From Rhizobium sp. G21 (GTDB lineage Bacteria; Pseudomonadota; Alphaproteobacteria; Rhizobiales; Rhizobiaceae): a DNA stretch of 64,000 bases. Made by a program: the position numbers and the translations under genes. This document shows, piece by piece, positions 38,773-47,613 of this stretch (its first letter is position 1; every line of letters starts with the position of its first letter). The stretch covers positions 186,001 to 250,000 of the forward strand of contig NZ_JACFXW010000002.1 in NCBI RefSeq assembly GCF_014158035.1. Direction: 5' to 3'. The notes beneath the pieces are model-generated. The model ran no database searches and was not told the origin of the DNA. It saw only the letters and a list, made by a program, of their open reading frames with translations.

Positions 38773-40523
38773 TCAGGCCGCCTTTGCAGATCGCGCCGCT
38801 TTCGTCGCCGTGATATCGACAACACCTGCCGCGTCGAGCGCCACGCCGAACAGAACCAATGCCTGTTCGACGCTATAGCGGCCCAGGCGAACATCGAGGG
38901 CCACGGCTTCGGGATCGCGTTCAAAGGGATTGCCGTAGCCGCCGCCGCCGGGGTCTGCACCCGCACCCGGTCGCCGGCTTTCAGCGGAATGTCCTGCGCC
39001 TTCGACAGATGCTCGGGCGTCATGGCGACGCCGTCGCGATAAAGCGTCACCTGATTGGGCGCGCCATCCTTGCCGCCGAGCGCGCCCGGAGGTCCGAAAC
39101 GGCCGTGATCCATCACGAAGCTCGCCGTGGCCTGTCCGCGCCTCAGTTCGATCTCATAGTCGAGACCGAACCCGCCGCGATGGCGGCCTGCGCCGCCCGA
39201 GCCTTCGCGAAGCGCATAGCGATGATAGAGCACCGGATATTGCTGCTCCATGATTTCCACCGGCGGCGCCTTGGAAATGCCAATGGTCGAGCAGCCATTG
39301 GCGAGCCCGTCGTGATCGGCGTTGCCGCCATAACCGCCGCCGGAGATCTGATACATCACATAGCCCTGGCCGCGTTCCGGATCATGGCCGCCGAGCGCGA
39401 AATTGCCGGAACTTCCGGCCGGCGAGGCCGTCACCCGGTCTGGCAGCGCCTCGACCAGAGCGGAGAACACCGCTTCGGCGATGCGCTGGCTGACTTCGGC
39501 GGCGCAGCCCGAGACCGGTCGCGGATAATGCGCATCGAGGAACGTGCCTTCCGGCCGGATCACCGTCAGCGGCTCAAACGCGCCGGCCGAGATCGGCACA
39601 TCCGGGAAGATATGGCGCATGGCGAGATAGACGGAGGACAGCGTCGTCGCCAGCACCGAATTCATCGGGCCGATGCAGGGTTTGGAAGAACCAGTGAAAT
39701 CGAAGGTCAATTCGCCCTGATGGGCCGTCACCGTCAGGCGGATTTCGAGCGGTTCATTGACCACGCCGTCGCTGTCGACATAGGCGGTCGAGTGGTAGGT
39801 CCCGTCCGGGATCAGGCGGATATTGGCGCGCATCTGGTCGGCCGCGCGACGGCGCAATTCGGCGATCGCCTCGGTCACCGTGGCGTCGCCATAGCGATCC
39901 AGCAGCCGCACAAGGCGTTTCTCGCCGACGAGAAGGGCTGCGGCCTGCGCCTTGACATCGCCGATGCGCTGGTCGGCCACGCGGATATTCGAGCAGATGA
40001 TCGAGTAGATTTCCGTGTCGAGTTCGCCTTGCTTGAACAGGCGCACGGGCGGCAGACGCAGGCCTTCCTGCTCGACGGATGTCGCCGAGGCCGAAAAGCC
40101 GCCCGGCACCGCGCCGCCGGTGTCCGGCCAATGGCCGGTGTTGGACAGCCAGCAGAATATCTCGCCATTGCGATAGACGGGCATGGCGAAGCGCACATCC
40201 ATCAGATGCGTGCCGCCGAGATAGGGGTCGTTGACGATATAGATGTCGCCCGGCTTCGGAGCGGCCGCCTTGCCGGCGGCGATCATCTCGATCAGCACGC
40301 GGGTGGAATACTGCATCGTGCCGACGAACACCGGCAGGCCGCTCGATCCTTGTGCGATCAGCGCGCCGTCGACGGCGGAATAGATGCCATCGGAGCGGTC
40401 GTTGGCTTCGGCGATGACGGGCGAGAAAGCGGCGCGGGAAAAGGACAGGTCCATCTCGTCGCAGACCTGCTGCAGGCCGGATTGAATGACGGAGAGCGTG
40501 ATGGGATCGATGCCTTGGGTCAT
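38773..40523 (-). CDS. hyuB: Hydantoinase/oxoprolinase B-type subunit, frameshifted near the C-terminus
   Basis: HyuB-family subunit of 583 residues when repaired. It opens with ITLSVIQSGLQQVCDEMD and has family blocks GSSGLPVFVGTMQYS, VNDPYLGGTHLMD and TGHWPDTGG. The frame breaks at the GGGG run at 38950-38953: adding one G restores QTPGGGGYGNPFERDP, the conserved glycine-rich end, and a stop at 38773. With HyuA it should form an ATP-dependent cyclic amide (lactam/hydantoin) hydrolase. Its start lies 3 bp after the hyuA stop. Induction with nicotinate genes suggests a ring-opening role, not true hydantoin use. Confidence 0.87.
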
Positions 40524-40526
40524 GGC

Positions 40527-42614
40527 TCAGCCTCCGATGGTGATGATGATGTTGCCGTCGGCGTCCTGACGGGCGACGTCGCCGGGCTCGATGACGATGG
40601 TCGTGTCCATCTGCTCGATGATGGCGGGACCTTCGACGACGGCGTCGGCGGGCAGATGGTCACGCCAATAGACCGGCGTCTCCACGAATCCGCCGAAAAA
40701 CACCGGACGTCTGCCGGTCTCGGCCTCGGCGAGGCTTGCCTTGCGGCCGCTGGCGTCGATGAGCGCCGAAAGATCGATCTCCTCGCGGCGTCCGATCACC
40801 GATGTGTTGACATTGACGAGATTGGCGCGAATTTCCGGCAGCGCCACATGGAAGCGGGCGAAATAGGCTTCCTCGAAGCGTTGCTGCAACTCTTCACGGC
40901 TCGGCGTGGGATTGGGAAGCGGCACGCGCAACACATGCGTCTGGCCGATGAACTGCATGTCGACCGAGCGCATCTCGCGGATTTCGCGGATCTGCACGGC
41001 TTCCTTGGCGATCAGGCCGCGGCCTTCCTCGCTCTGGCGGGCGAAGATTTGGTGCACCGTGTCGATATCGGCGGCGGCCAGGGGACGATTGACGGTCTGC
41101 ACGAAATCATGCCGGAGATCGGCCACCACGCAGCCCAGCGCATTGGTGATGCCGGGTCTGGAGGGTGCAAGCACTTTGGGAATGCCGAGTTCCCTGGCGA
41201 TGGCCGAGGCATGCAGGGGCCCTGCGCCGCCGAAAGCGAACAGGGCGAAATCGCGCGGATCTTCGCCGAGGCTGACCGAGACCATACGCACGGCGTCGGA
41301 CATGCGGGCATTGGCGATGCGGATCACGGCGTCGGCGGCCTGGACCGCGTCGAGGCCAAGCCTGTCGCCGATCTCGCGGGCGAAAGCGGCCTCGACATCG
41401 GCGAGCGTCACGCCGCCCGGCACCTTGTTGAGGCGCGAGGGATTGAGGCGGCCGAGCAGAAGATTGGCGTCGGAAATGGTTGGTCTTGTTCCGCCCTTGC
41501 CATAGCAAATCGGGCCAGGGGTGGCGCCGGCGCTTTCCGGGCCGACCTGCAGCAAGCCGGCTTCGGTGACGCGGGCGATCGAACCGCCGCCGGCGCCGAC
41601 AGTGCGCACATCCACCATCGGCACATGAATCGGCATGGCGTATTCCACCTCGATCTCGTTGGAGACGGTGGGTTCGGCGTCGCGGATCAGCGCGACATCG
41701 GTGGAGGTGCCGCCCATGTCATAGGTGATCAGGTTGGGCATGCCGGCGCGGCGGCCGGTATAGGCGGCGGCCATGACGCCGGAGGCGGGGCCGGACATCA
41801 CCGTCTTGGCCGCTTCATTGGCGACCCGGCGAGCCGACACCATGCCGCCATTACCGTTCATCACCAAAACATCATGGCGATAGCCGCGCGCAGCCAGCGT
41901 ATCGGCGAGACGCTCGACATAGCGGCGCAACAGCGGCTGCACCGAAGCGTTGACGGCGGCGGTGACGCCGCGCTCATATTCGCGGCTTTCCGAGAGCAAC
42001 GCATGCCCGAGCGTGATATTGCCGTTCGGCCAGACCTCGCGGGCGATTTCGCCGGCCCGGAGTTCGTGGACCGGATTGGCGTAGGCATGCAGGAAGTGAA
42101 TGACGAGCGCTTCGCAGCCCTTGTCGGCGAGATCCTGCAGCGCGGAACGAAGCGCATCCTCGTCGAGTGGCGTTACCACCGCACCGCGCGCATCCATGCG
42201 TTCGGGGATTTCCATGCGCAGATCGCGGGGAATGATCGGCCGGAAGTCGCCCTTCATGCCATAGGCCTGCGGCCGGGTGCGGCGGCCAAGCTCCAGCACG
42301 TCGCGGAAGCCCAGGGTGGTGATCATCCCGGTCTTGCAGAGCTGGCGTTCGAGCACGGCGTTGGTGGTGGTGGTCGTGCCATGCACGATGAGATCCAGCG
42401 CGGCGAAATCGGCCTCGGCCGCCTCGAGCGCATGGATCACGCCGAAGGCCTGATTGTCGAGCGTCGTCGGCGTTTTCGCCAGCCGCACCGTGCCGGTTGC
42501 AGTGTCGAACAGCACGAGATCGGTGAATGTGCCGCCGACATCGACGCCGGCGACGATCGATTGGTTGGAAGATGGAGTCCTGGCGTCGGTCGCCGATGCG
42601 GGGGGCTGAGACAC
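40527..42614 (-). CDS. hyuA: Hydantoinase/oxoprolinase A-type subunit (ATP-binding)
   Basis: HyuA-family protein of 695 residues with the N-terminal phosphate-binding motif GVDVGGTFTDLVLFD, the mid-protein TYDMGGTSTDVALI and GAGGGSIARV, and FGGAGPLHASAIAREL near residue 470. This actin-fold ATPase half activates the amide carbonyl for cleavage. The start codon is GTG 42614 with AAGGA ahead of it. A nicR-type palindrome at 42636-42649 lies just upstream, so hyuAB forms its own unit. Relatives act on hydantoins, 5-oxoproline or aromatic N-methyl-hydantoins; the ligand here is inferred only from context. Confidence 0.9.
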   Translation of the reverse strand: MSQPPASATDARTPSSNQSIVAGVDVGGTFTDLVLFDTATGTVRLAKTPTTLDNQAFGVIHALEAAEADFAALDLIVHGTTTTTNAVLERQLCKTGMITTLGFRDVLELGRRTRPQAYGMKGDFRPIIPRDLRMEIPERMDARGAVVTPLDEDALRSALQDLADKGCEALVIHFLHAYANPVHELRAGEIAREVWPNGNITLGHALLSESREYERGVTAAVNASVQPLLRRYVERLADTLAARGYRHDVLVMNGNGGMVSARRVANEAAKTVMSGPASGVMAAAYTGRRAGMPNLITYDMGGTSTDVALIRDAEPTVSNEIEVEYAMPIHVPMVDVRTVGAGGGSIARVTEAGLLQVGPESAGATPGPICYGKGGTRPTISDANLLLGRLNPSRLNKVPGGVTLADVEAAFAREIGDRLGLDAVQAADAVIRIANARMSDAVRMVSVSLGEDPRDFALFAFGGAGPLHASAIARELGIPKVLAPSRPGITNALGCVVADLRHDFVQTVNRPLAAADIDTVHQIFARQSEEGRGLIAKEAVQIREIREMRSVDMQFIGQTHVLRVPLPNPTPSREELQQRFEEAYFARFHVALPEIRANLVNVNTSVIGRREEIDLSALIDASGRKASLAEAETGRRPVFFGGFVETPVYWRDHLPADAVVEGPAIIEQMDTTIVIEPGDVARQDADGNIIITIGG

Positions 42615-42635
42615 GGCTGTTCCTTGCTTATTATT

Positions 42636-42649
42636 GTTTGTATACGAAT
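42636..42649. promoter_or_regulatory. NicR-type operator upstream of hyuA (GTTTGTATACGAAT)
   Basis: A 14-bp palindrome 22 bp upstream of the hyuA start, in the 75-bp gap after the AA_synth gene. It matches the sites at 38718, 46311 and 46966. Confidence 0.72.
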
Positions 42650-42689
42650 GATATTGTCAGCCGCTATCTGGGCTGTCAAGCAAGGGCGG

Positions 42690-43274
42690 TCAGCGCAGAC
42701 CGTCCTTGCCTTCGATTTCTTGGACCGTCAGGCCGCCGATACGGGGCAGGGGGCGGCCACTATCCGTCAAGGCCACCGCGACCATGATCTCCCCAGCTCT
42801 CGGGCTATCGGCGAGCCTGATATCCATCCCGTCGAAATGCGAGCGGACATAGGCCGCATCCTTGTGTCCCAGGGGAATGTCGAGCGTCTGCCCCGGGCCG
42901 CCGCGCTTCTTGGACGAGGGCACCAGAGCCGCGCCCTTTTCGACGGCGGCGCGCAACGGCTTGCCCAGCGCGGGATGCAGGATGGCGGCGGCATGTTCGA
43001 GTTCGCCGTCCTCGCCCACCATCGCCGCCTTGCCATAGCTTTCGACAGCGCCGGGCTCGATGCTCAACGCGTCGACGCAGCGGCGGCCGAGAAGATCGCC
43101 GAGTTCGGCGCCGATGTCGATCAGATCGGTCAGATCCGAGACATAGCGGCCCGCGAAGGGGTTGCGGATCACCGCCACCGCCGCGACCTTGCGGGTGGCA
43201 GGGTTGATCTCGCGGCCCATCTCCTCGCGCAGTTCCTCGACGAAGACAGCGATTTTCCGGATTTCGGCCTTCAC
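42690..43274 (-). CDS. AA_synth (DUF1185) family protein, second copy
   Basis: Protein of 194 residues of the 'amino acid synthesis' Pfam family. Family blocks are IRKIAVFVEE, NPFAGRYVSDL, ESYGKAAMVGEDGELEHAA, PSSKKRGGPG and AAYVRSHFDGMDI. It starts at GTG 43274, overlapping the stop of the first copy (GTGA). The paralogue upstream is similar over its whole length but clearly diverged, so the two may form a heteromer. No reaction is known to me for the family. Confidence 0.83.
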   Translation of the reverse strand: MKAEIRKIAVFVEELREEMGREINPATRKVAAVAVIRNPFAGRYVSDLTDLIDIGAELGDLLGRRCVDALSIEPGAVESYGKAAMVGEDGELEHAAAILHPALGKPLRAAVEKGAALVPSSKKRGGPGQTLDIPLGHKDAAYVRSHFDGMDIRLADSPRAGEIMVAVALTDSGRPLPRIGGLTVQEIEGKDGLR

Positions 43275-43855
43275 CGCAGTCCGTCCTCGCCCTTGATGTC
43301 CTCGGCCTTGAGGCCGCCGACGCGGGCATGGATGCGGGCGCCGGTGGTCATGACAAGGCAGAGCACGATCTCGTTGGCGCGCGGCGCATCCGACACGCCG
43401 ACTTCCATGGCGTCGAAATGGCTGCGCACATAGGACGCGTTGATATGGGTGACGGGCACATCGAGCCGGGTTCCGGGTCCGCCGACTTTCTTGGTCGAGG
43501 GCACGATGGCCTTGGCGTCGCCGAGCGCCTCGCGCATGGCGTAGCCGCCCGGCACATGCCAAAGCGCGCCATGTTCGAGTTCGCCGCCCTGGCCGACGAT
43601 CGCGCCCTTGCCATAGGCCTCGATATCGTTGACGTCTCCGCCGAGACAATCGATCAGCTTGCGCGCCATCTCAAGACCAAGCGGCTCGAGATCCTTCATG
43701 AAGCCCGCAATCTCCGGCTCATAACGGCCGGCGAAGGGATTTTCGATCACGGCCATGACCGCGCCGCGCTTGAGCGGCGTTTCTGAAACCGGCCCGCCCT
43801 CGTGGAAGACCTCTTCGACGATGGTGGCGATCTTGCGGACTTTGGGTTCAGGCAT
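43271..43855 (-). CDS. AA_synth (DUF1185) family protein, first copy
   Basis: Protein of 194 residues, paralogue of the next gene, with VRKIATIVEEVFHEGG, NPFAGRYEPEI, EAYGKGAIVGQGGELEHGA, PSTKKVGGPG and ASYVRSHFDAMEV. GGAGG lies 9 bp before ATG 43855, and the first 8 bp overlap the end of the UPF0280 gene. It is the third gene of the hnr operon. The conserved YGK, H and TKK residues suggest an enzyme, but no function is established. Confidence 0.83.
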   Translation of the reverse strand: MPEPKVRKIATIVEEVFHEGGPVSETPLKRGAVMAVIENPFAGRYEPEIAGFMKDLEPLGLEMARKLIDCLGGDVNDIEAYGKGAIVGQGGELEHGALWHVPGGYAMREALGDAKAIVPSTKKVGGPGTRLDVPVTHINASYVRSHFDAMEVGVSDAPRANEIVLCLVMTTGARIHARVGGLKAEDIKGEDGLR

Positions 43856-44768
43856 AGAGTTTTTCCTCCGGAATGGGGATGTGCGGGGCAGACTGATGGG
43901 GTGGCGCAACGAGCCGGCCATGACGACCGAGAAACAATACCGACCGCTCGATGAGAGACCGTCGACGAAGGTTTTCCGCCATGGCCTCGCCTTTGTCGAG
44001 CGCGAACGCAATGTCCTGATCTGTGAGCGCGCCAACGCGCGTCGTCACCAGACGCGCGCCGAGATCGCTGTCGTCGACGACAGTGTCTGCGGGCGCCCTG
44101 AAAACGGCGGGGTGACCGGGAAGATCGACTGCGTTGGCGATGATCGTAGCCGCCGCGTCGGCGCTGGCGGCGCTCTCGGAAAGCGTAGTCACGGAATCGG
44201 CAATGCCCATGGACAGCGACCGCCCGCCGCGTCCCGACGTGGCGACGCCTCGACAGCGATCCTCGGCGGTTACGGCGAAATCGCCGAGATCGGCGCCATC
44301 TTCGCGCGCGATCTTCACCCGGAACGAAGCGTCCTGTTCCAGATGCAGCGCGATGTCGCCGCCATTGTTGACATAGATACGATGTGGGCGATTTTCCGCA
44401 GTGAAACCTGAGAGCATGGCGGCCAGCAATTCATCCGCCACCGCGCCAGCCACCGCCGCCATCGGCGTGATGAAGAAGTCAGCAGCGAAAGGCAGCACAG
44501 CGCGCCACATGCGACGGGCGACTTCCCCTTCGGGCTCGGCTCCATCGGGCAGCGCCTGTCGCTTCAACAGCGGAAGCTCCGCCACGAGTTCATCGAGGAT
44601 CATCTTGAAGCGGCGATGCGCCAGTGCGAAGGCATGCGCCCGCTGATAGGCTTCGAGTTCCAGCGAATGCGCGCCGTCGACGCCGATCACCAAATCGATT
44701 GGACCGTGCTGCAGATGCAGACGGCCGTTCTGGTGTCCATCGAGATAGACGGCGACCGGTCCCGGCAT
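43848..44768 (-). CDS. UPF0280 family protein, ApbE-like fold
   Basis: Protein of 306 residues read from ATG 44768, 4 bp after the hnr stop. Blocks TPMAAVAGAVADELL, YVNNGGDIALHL and GRGGRSLSMGIADSVT are those of the UPF0280 (DUF375) family, whose known structure belongs to the ApbE-like superfamily. ApbE proteins transfer FMN onto other proteins. Because the clostridial 6-hydroxynicotinate reductase is reported to carry bound flavin, a flavin-insertion or maturation role for the neighbouring hnr product is a reasonable hypothesis, not an observation. Confidence 0.82.
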   Translation of the reverse strand: MPGPVAVYLDGHQNGRLHLQHGPIDLVIGVDGAHSLELEAYQRAHAFALAHRRFKMILDELVAELPLLKRQALPDGAEPEGEVARRMWRAVLPFAADFFITPMAAVAGAVADELLAAMLSGFTAENRPHRIYVNNGGDIALHLEQDASFRVKIAREDGADLGDFAVTAEDRCRGVATSGRGGRSLSMGIADSVTTLSESAASADAAATIIANAVDLPGHPAVFRAPADTVVDDSDLGARLVTTRVGALTDQDIAFALDKGEAMAENLRRRSLIERSVLFLGRHGRLVAPPHQSAPHIPIPEEKLYA

Positions 44769-44772
44769 GATC

Positions 44773-46265
44773 TCAGGCGCCCCAGCGGAAATTCTTGCCG
44801 TCCATCGGCCAGACGCTGTCCTCAGTGGATGCGATCCGCCGCTCGGCTTGCTCGACGGCGCGCTCCACCGGAATGACGGCGTCCATATGGCCGCCCAAGG
44901 CCCGGTAGTCCTCGAGCCGCATGGTGAATTCGATCGGCGCGACGATTGCCGGCGTCGGCACATAGCCGAAACTGTTGGTCGGCATTTTGGTCACGTCGGC
45001 CATCACCGTGATGCCGCCGCCCGGCCAGACATAGGCGGGTGCGCCGCCCACCGAAACATAGGTCAGCGCATCCTTGACCGAGCGGGTCAGCCGCACGGGA
45101 TTGGTGGTGACCCCCGCCCTGAGGCTGCCGCCGGCGCCGCCGATAAACAGCACCGAGGTCATCGCCGGCTCGCAGTTTTCGGCGACGATCTCGACCGTTT
45201 CCTGAACTGCGGCGGGCAGGATGTCCTGCAAAACAGGGCGAAGCTGATCGTCGAGAATATAATAGCCATATTGTTCGCCGGTGGTGGAGACCATCAGCAG
45301 GCGCAGGCCGGGATAGGCGACCTTGGGGTCGAAATCGCCGAGAATGGCGAGCGGATCGGAAACATTGGTGCCGCCCCAGCCGGTGCCGGGTTCTGCGACC
45401 TGGAAATAACGGCCCGGCGTCGAACGGCGACCCTTGATCTTGATGCCGGTGGGCGCGACGTCCAGCAGCTTGCCAGCCTGATGTTCCGAAAGGACGCCGG
45501 TGATGTGGTCGTCGACCACAACGACCTCGTCGACCATGTCCTTCCATTGCTTGGCGAACATGCCGATCGTGGCGGAGCCGCAGCCCACGCGCATGCGGCT
45601 TTCCTCGACGCCATTGATGATGGGGGACAGCCTGCGGTGAGCGTCAGCATCGCGCCGCCGTCGATCACGAGATCGACGCTTTCACGATTGCACAGGCGCA
45701 GGATCGTGTCGCAGGTGACGCGGCCCTCTTTCTTGGAGCCGCCGGTCAGATGATGCACGCCGCCGATCGACAGCATCTGCGAGCCATATTCGCCCGTCGT
45801 CACATGGCCCACCGGTTCGCTATCCACCAGCACCTTGGCGGTCTCGGGGCCGATGAAACGATCGGTGTCGATCTTTATCTTGGCGCCGCAATAGGAGAAG
45901 ATGCCTTCGGTGACCACCGTCACCATGTCGACGCCGTCATGGGTCTGCGAGACGATAAAGGGCGCCGGCTTGTAATCGGGATAAGTGGTGCCGGCGCCGA
46001 CGGCGGTGATAAAGGGCGCGGAGGCGTGGACGAGATCGCCGTCCCAATCGTCGCGGGGCCCATCGGGCAGGAAGGCGACGACCTTGCCGCCGTCTCCGAT
46101 CGTGTTTTCGATAATGGTCAGGGGATCGACGCGGAGCAACTCGCCGCCGACATTGGCGTAGCGGTCGCAGGCCCCGGACCGGCCGTCGGCGATAAAACAC
46201 ATGACCGGACAGGCGTCGCAGCGGATCTTTCCATTCACGGCGCTTTCGACTTGTTGCTTGACCAT
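44773..46265 (-). CDS. hnr: 6-hydroxynicotinate-reductase-type iron-sulfur protein, frameshifted here
   Basis: Iron-sulfur protein of 497 residues when repaired. The N-terminal cluster motif is C16, C19, C23 and C33 (CDACPVMCF then GACDRYAN). Later blocks are GAGTTYPDYKPAPFIVSQ, GIFSYCGAKIKIDTDRFIGPE, MRVGCGSATIGMFAKQW and GAGGSLRAGVTTNPV. I recognise this as the family named for ferredoxin-dependent 6-hydroxynicotinate reductase, which makes 1,4,5,6-tetrahydro-6-oxonicotinate. AGGGGA ahead of ATG 46265 sets the start; longer in-frame starts run through the operator. One C missing from the CCCCC run (45621-45625 on the + strand) breaks the frame. It is the first gene of the operon with UPF0280 and two AA_synth genes. 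Confidence 0.78.
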
Positions 46266-46310
46266 CGAAAATTCCCCTGGACGCGTTTCATATCGCAGCG
46301 CGTTCATATT

Positions 46311-46324
46311 ATTTGTGTACAAAT
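46311..46324. promoter_or_regulatory. NicR-type operator shared by hnr and nicR (ATTTGTGTACAAAT)
   Basis: The best palindrome of the four (only the central pair mismatches), in the divergent region between hnr and the MarR gene. It could control both the hnr operon and the regulator's own gene. Confidence 0.75.
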
Positions 46325-46480
46325 GAAATTGATCCGGTTTGTCGATCCTGTCAAGCCTGGAGTCTGTTGGCATCGCGTTCGCGGGCGAGGCATCCGATTG
46401 TCCTGCGATTGACAATCAACCCGCCGCCGCTAAACCGGGAACACGGACCGGGACTGTCCCGGCCTGAAAGGAAAACGTCC

Positions 46481-46930
46481 ATGTCGAGGCAAATCGCAGA
46501 GCCGGAGATGTCCGTGGCGGAGGCGTATCGCGTCGACGAGCAGATCGGCTTCCTGCTTCGGCAAGCCAATCAGCGGCATGTGGCGATTTTTGCGGCGCGG
46601 ATGGGCGACAAACTGACCACCATGCAGTGGTCGGCGCTGATCAAGCTCCGGGAAATCCAGCCGTCGTCGCAGAACCAGTTGGGCCGCGAAATCGCCATGG
46701 ACGCCGCGACGACAAAAGGCGTCATCGACCGGCTGGTGGCGCGTGGCTATGTCTCGACCTCGCCGGATCCCGAGGACGGTCGACGGGTGATCCTGTCTTT
46801 GACCGACGCCGGCGACGAGGCGGTGAGGCGCAATATCGCCTCCGCCCGGACAGTGACCGAAGAGACGCTTGCGCCTCTGAACGCCGATGAGCGCTCGATC
46901 CTCCTGGACCTCATTCGCAAGCTCTGCTGA
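46481..46930 (+). CDS. nicR: MarR-family regulator, NicR-like
   Basis: MarR-type winged-helix repressor of 149 residues. The dimerisation helices flank the DNA-binding core LTTMQWSALIKLREI, NQLGREIAMDAATTKGVIDRLVARGYV, and the wing DPEDGRRVILSLTDAG. AAAGGAAAAC precedes ATG 46481. It stands between the hnr operon and nicAB, with palindromes on both sides. In Pseudomonas putida the MarR-type NicR represses nic genes and responds to 6-hydroxynicotinate; the same role is inferred here from gene context and the four matched operators. Confidence 0.83.
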   Translation: MSRQIAEPEMSVAEAYRVDEQIGFLLRQANQRHVAIFAARMGDKLTTMQWSALIKLREIQPSSQNQLGREIAMDAATTKGVIDRLVARGYVSTSPDPEDGRRVILSLTDAGDEAVRRNIASARTVTEETLAPLNADERSILLDLIRKLC

Positions 46931-46965
46931 CGGGCGCCGTCTCACCATGAACGGGCCAAGAATTC

Positions 46966-46979
46966 ATTTGCGCACGAAT
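46966..46979. promoter_or_regulatory. NicR-type operator upstream of nicAB (ATTTGCGCACGAAT)
   Basis: Fourth member of the palindrome set, 134 bp upstream of the nicA start in the 182-bp gap after the MarR gene. The rest of this gap holds no gene I can support. Confidence 0.7.
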
Positions 46980-47112
46980 GATTTCTTGTTATCCTGGCGA
47001 TGGATGCGATCGAAAAAAACCACAAGGGGAACGCCGCAATCCTGAGCCCGATCCCTGTCCGGGATCAAGGCCGGATTTATGCGCGATGTCCCACCGATGA
47101 GGCGGGTGCGCG

Positions 47113-47613
47113 ATGTCTTCACCCCCGCTGACGCTCACGATCAACGGCGAGGATCGTGAGTTTGCGCTGCCGGCAGACACGCCGCTCCTTTATGTCTTGC
47201 GCAATGATTGCGGGCTGAATGGCCCCAAATTCGGCTGCGGTCTCGGCGAATGCGGCGCTTGCGCCGTGTTGCTGGACGGCCGACCTGTGCGATCCTGCAC
47301 GACGCCGCTGGCGGCCGTTGATAAGCGTGAGGTGACGACGCTCGAGGGGCTTTCCCGCGATGGAACATCGCATCCGGTGCAACAGGCCTTCATCGACATG
47401 CAGGCCGCGCAATGCGGCTATTGTCTCAACGGCATGATCATGGCGACGGTCGGGCTTCTCTCCCGCAATCCCGATCCGACCGAAGCTGAGATTCGAGCAG
47501 CACTCCGCCGCCATCTCTGTCGTTGCGGAACGCATATGGAAATCCTGGCGGCCGTCAGGCTGGCGCGCGCGCGGCTGGCTGCCACTGAAACTGCGGAGAC
47601 TGAAGCATCATGA
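47113..47613 (+). CDS. nicA: Nicotinate dehydrogenase-type 2Fe-2S subunit
   Basis: Xanthine-dehydrogenase-family iron-sulfur subunit of 166 residues. The plant-type cluster motif reads CGLGECGACAV with a following cysteine in RSC. The second cluster motif has CGYC and CRCG. Length and order match NicA and isoquinoline 1-oxidoreductase alpha subunits. It transfers electrons from the molybdenum site to the haem subunit. Its stop overlaps the nicB start by ATGA. The identification as nicotinate-specific rests on the partner's haem domain and on the regulon. Confidence 0.88.
   Translation: MSSPPLTLTINGEDREFALPADTPLLYVLRNDCGLNGPKFGCGLGECGACAVLLDGRPVRSCTTPLAAVDKREVTTLEGLSRDGTSHPVQQAFIDMQAAQCGYCLNGMIMATVGLLSRNPDPTEAEIRAALRRHLCRCGTHMEILAAVRLARARLAATETAETEAS

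Noticed and set aside
38859..43433. Very long open frame (about 1520 codons) on the + strand opposite hyuB, hyuA and the AA_synth genes
   Set aside because: It is antisense to four recognisable genes, is rich in Arg, His, Asp and Gly as GC-rich antisense frames are, and shows no domain or signal. It reflects codon bias.
44773..46265. Two separate genes (N- and C-terminal halves) in place of one hnr gene
   Set aside because: The halves join exactly at a CCCCC run, and no ribosome site or independent start is seen for the second half.
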